Assembly (NCBI GenBank): GCA_046724395.1
Contig: JBKOWM010000054.1
Location: 1-16,126, forward strand
DNA from: DATAEU01 sp046724395
Lineage (GTDB): Bacteria > Actinomycetota > UBA4738 > HRBIN12
Length of the DNA: 16,126 nt
Reading direction: 5' to 3'
Positions 14,032 to 16,126 of the stretch are shown piece by piece. The translations under genes and the position numbers were made by a program. The notes beneath the pieces were generated by a model. The model did no database searches. It was given only the letters and a program-made list of their open reading frames with translations, and was not told the DNA's origin. Position 1 is the first letter of the stretch; every line of letters begins with the position of its first letter.

Positions 14032-15032
14032 CAGTACTCCCACCTCGTCCGCAGGAGACGTGTTTGCGCGATCGAGATGACGAACACAATCGCGAAGAGC
14101 ACGATGGACATCGCCGCAGCCCACCCCATCTGCTGATACCGGAAGGCGTTGCGATAGATGTTCACCGATAAGGCGAGCGTTTGATCCTCCGGTCCTCCCT
14201 CGGTCATGACCTGAAACAGGTCGAACACTTGGAATGCCGAGATCATCGTCAGAATCGACGCGAGAAGGATCGTTGGCTTCAGCAATGGGAGCGTGATGTG
14301 CCGGAAGATCTGCCAGGCGCTCGCCCCATCGACTCGGGCAGCATCGGTGACGGACCGCGGGATCGCCTGGAGGGCGGCGATGAAGATCACCATGTTGTAG
14401 CCGATGTCCTGCCACAGATAGGCGACGATCACCGCCAGGAGGGCCACCGGGATTCCGAAGTAGACAAGGTCGGGATCGGTGATCCAGGCGATCACCGTCA
14501 CTTTGCCGGTGAGCCTCGAGATGATTCCATTCAAGAGCCCGTTCTGCGGGTGCAGGAGGAAGCCCCACATGATGGCGACGCCGACGGACGACGCCAGAAC
14601 CGGCAGGAAGAAGATCGTGCGGTAGACGGGTCGCGCGCGCTCGTGAACCGACTCGATCATCGCGGCCAACGGCAGCGTGATGAGGAGATTGAGCGGCACG
14701 ACCAGGAACGCGAACAATAACGTCACCTTGACCGCCGTGTGGAACTGTCGGACATTCAGCGTCGCGTCCGAGGCGAAGTCTGTCATCGCCCGGTAGTTCT
14801 CCAGACCGACGAACGGATTGTCGGCTCCCAGGCCAAGGATCGGCGTGCCGGTGCGTCGAGGGCTGAAGTCGAAGAACGACAGGGCGAATGCCCAGACGAT
14901 CGGCAGCACCATGAAGATCGCCATGAAGACGATCGCAGGAAGTGTCACACCCGCGACAAATCGTTTCTGCGCCCCCTCGCGGCCGCGGAAGAATCGGCTC
15001 GGGCTGCGCAGTCTCAGCGTCTCGCTCGCCAT
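14031..15032 (-). CDS. carbohydrate ABC importer permease 1 (MalF-like)
   Basis: This 333-residue permease is of the CUT1 family. An N-terminal helix (about 28-52) is followed by a periplasmic loop, then helices at about 103-126, 138-160, 190-223, 252-275 and 303-323. The EAA loop is AARVDGASAWQIFRHITLPL (231-250). GLENYRAMTD (77-86) is the usual short segment before helix 2 in MalF/UgpA-type subunits. The ATG is preceded by a GGGGGGC stretch that can serve as the ribosome site. The gene lies 62 bases after the binding-protein stop, in the order binding protein, permease 1, permease 2, ATPase. Confidence 0.93.
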   Translation of the reverse strand: MASETLRLRSPSRFFRGREGAQKRFVAGVTLPAIVFMAIFMVLPIVWAFALSFFDFSPRRTGTPILGLGADNPFVGLENYRAMTDFASDATLNVRQFHTAVKVTLLFAFLVVPLNLLITLPLAAMIESVHERARPVYRTIFFLPVLASSVGVAIMWGFLLHPQNGLLNGIISRLTGKVTVIAWITDPDLVYFGIPVALLAVIVAYLWQDIGYNMVIFIAALQAIPRSVTDAARVDGASAWQIFRHITLPLLKPTILLASILTMISAFQVFDLFQVMTEGGPEDQTLALSVNIYRNAFRYQQMGWAAAMSIVLFAIVFVISIAQTRLLRTRWEY

Positions 15033-15041
15033 CTACGCCCC

Positions 15042-15087
15042 CCGCGTCTGGCGCGAACGCGGTCCGCGATGCCCGTCGCCCGATCGC
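15042..15087 (-). other. hairpin-rich spacer between binding protein and permease genes
   Basis: In the 62-base gap two inverted repeats are visible: CCGCGT/ACGCGG (15042-15047 with 15057-15062, 9-base loop) and GCGAT/ATCGC (15066-15070 with 15083-15087). A further small CGCG-GTC-CGCG stem at 15058-15068 is mutually exclusive with the first. No T-run is present. Such hairpins often protect or process the binding-protein mRNA so that it is made in excess over the membrane subunits; this role is inferred. Confidence 0.35.
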
Positions 15088-15094
15088 TTCGACA

Positions 15095-16126
15095 TCATCC
15101 GAACGTCTCGTTCGCCTCCGTCTGCATGGCCTGAAGGGCCTCGTCGATCGTTTCGTCGCCTCGGAGTGCGGCGAGGCCATGGTTGTAGATGATCTCGTAG
15201 TACAGCTTGTCGCGATCCGGGAGCTGGCCTACGAACTGCGCGTTCGGTAGCAGCTCGAACCATGCCTCGAAATAGGGGAACGCCTCGATCAGCCGAGCCT
15301 TGCCCTCACCCTCGCCGTTGGCCTGTAGCGCGGGGAGAGTGCCCGACGTGAGGTTCCAGTCGGCAGCGTTCTTCGCGTCGAGTGTTGCGAACTTCGCGAA
15401 GTCCCACGCCACGTCGGCGTTGGAGGTCTCGGTGGGAACGGTCATGCCCCAACCGGAGTCGGCGACGAACGCCCTGGACTCGTGCAGCGGCGGAAGCTCC
15501 GCGTACACGGTGTTCGCCGCGATGTCGGGGTAGTCCTCCTTGTAGTCCGCGACGGCCCACGGTCCGACGAGTCCCATCGCGCACAGTTCCGTGAAGTAGC
15601 AGTCGCCCACCCAATTCGTCTCGTCGTTGAACAGCACCGGGTCGATCACCGGCGCGTCGGCCATCGACTTGAGCAGCGACAGCGACTCGTGACCCTCAGG
15701 CGTGTCGAGCGTGAAGGCGGACCCGTCGGCGTTGAGGTAGTTGCCGCCCGCCTGGAGGATCAGCGAGAGGAACGAGTGCGCCAGGCCGTCGCCCGCCGTG
15801 AAGTGGTAGCCCGCGCGCGTTACCGCGCCGTCCTGGATGACGGTCAACTTCGTCGCGTCCGCGATGAAGTCGTCGTAGTTGTCCCATCCCGTCGTGCTTG
15901 TGCCGGCGGCGTCTGCCATCTTCGTGTTCAGCAACACCGCCCCGTACTCGACGTTCGACTCCTGCGGCAGGCCATACAACGTGTCGTCGCAGGTGTATCC
16001 GCCGAGCGGCCCCGCGAAGAACTCGTCCTGCGCCTTGGACAGGGAGATCACATCAGCCGGAACCGGAGCCAGGAAATCGGAGTACGTGCACGCCCACGTT
16101 CCGAACATGTGGATGATGTCGGGCCC
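15095..16126 (-). CDS. carbohydrate ABC importer substrate-binding protein (C-terminal 343 residues; start outside window)
   Basis: The frame is open to the right edge, so the signal peptide/lipobox and the first N-terminal strands are missing. The rest is a cluster B/CUT1 extracellular sugar-binding protein: GPDIIHMFGTWACTYSDFLA is the common 'PDI' strand, followed by LYGLPQESNVEYGAVLLNTKM, GWDNYDDFIADATKLT, AFTLDTPEGHESLSLLKSMA, AMGLVGPWAVADYKE, the wall SGWGMTVPTETSNADVAWDFAKF and the terminal ETIDEALQAMQTEANETFG. Four cysteines are visible (about residues 13, 46, 176 and 182 counted from the window edge) and could form disulfides. It delivers substrate to the two permeases; the ligand cannot be read, but the family binds mono- to oligosaccharides or glycosides. 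It is the first visible gene of the importer operon. Confidence 0.9.
   Translation of the reverse strand, partial: GPDIIHMFGTWACTYSDFLAPVPADVISLSKAQDEFFAGPLGGYTCDDTLYGLPQESNVEYGAVLLNTKMADAAGTSTTGWDNYDDFIADATKLTVIQDGAVTRAGYHFTAGDGLAHSFLSLILQAGGNYLNADGSAFTLDTPEGHESLSLLKSMADAPVIDPVLFNDETNWVGDCYFTELCAMGLVGPWAVADYKEDYPDIAANTVYAELPPLHESRAFVADSGWGMTVPTETSNADVAWDFAKFATLDAKNAADWNLTSGTLPALQANGEGEGKARLIEAFPYFEAWFELLPNAQFVGQLPDRDKLYYEIIYNHGLAALRGDETIDEALQAMQTEANETFG

Overview
The window is very GC-rich bacterial DNA in which almost every base is coding. Genes are tightly packed, many start with GTG, and most neighbouring genes overlap by four bases. This fits a high-GC lineage such as Chloroflexota (for example the Limnocylindria/Ellin6529 group) or Actinobacteriota. 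That placement is inferred from style and gene content; no rRNA or other phylogenetic marker is present.

Layout. (a) Bases 1-1122, plus strand: the C-terminal half of a PLP-dependent DAP/ornithine-type decarboxylase, whose 3' end carries a tandem 57-bp palindromic repeat read in frame, followed by a VOC (glyoxalase-fold) protein. (b) Bases 1119-9334, minus strand: a tight cluster read from right to left. Its order is SDR dehydrogenase, UlaG-like metallo-beta-lactamase hydrolase, zinc-dependent sugar/polyol dehydrogenase, fumarylacetoacetate-hydrolase family protein, PfkB kinase, AraD-type class II aldolase/epimerase, small alpha/beta-barrel protein, NagB-like isomerase/deaminase, then an ABC-2 exporter (ATPase and permease). 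(c) Bases 9335-9451: a short divergent promoter region with a perfect 12-bp palindrome. (d) Bases 9452-11892, plus strand: a GH4 (MelA-like) glycosidase and an overlapping amidohydrolase. (e) Bases 11923-16126, minus strand: a CUT1-type carbohydrate ABC importer (solute-binding protein cut by the window edge, two permeases, MalK/UgpC-type ATPase).

How the parts may work together (inference): the importer brings in a glycoside or oligosaccharide, and the GH4 enzyme hydrolyses it. The released sugar, sugar acid or cyclitol is oxidised by the SDR and zinc dehydrogenase and opened by the MBL hydrolase. It is then processed by the FAH-family enzyme, the kinase, the class II aldolase/epimerase and the NagB-like protein. 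The combination does not match any single textbook pathway I recognise, so the substrate is left open. No transcriptional regulator, tRNA, rRNA, CRISPR array or mobile element was seen, and no gene-free stretch exceeds about 120 bases.
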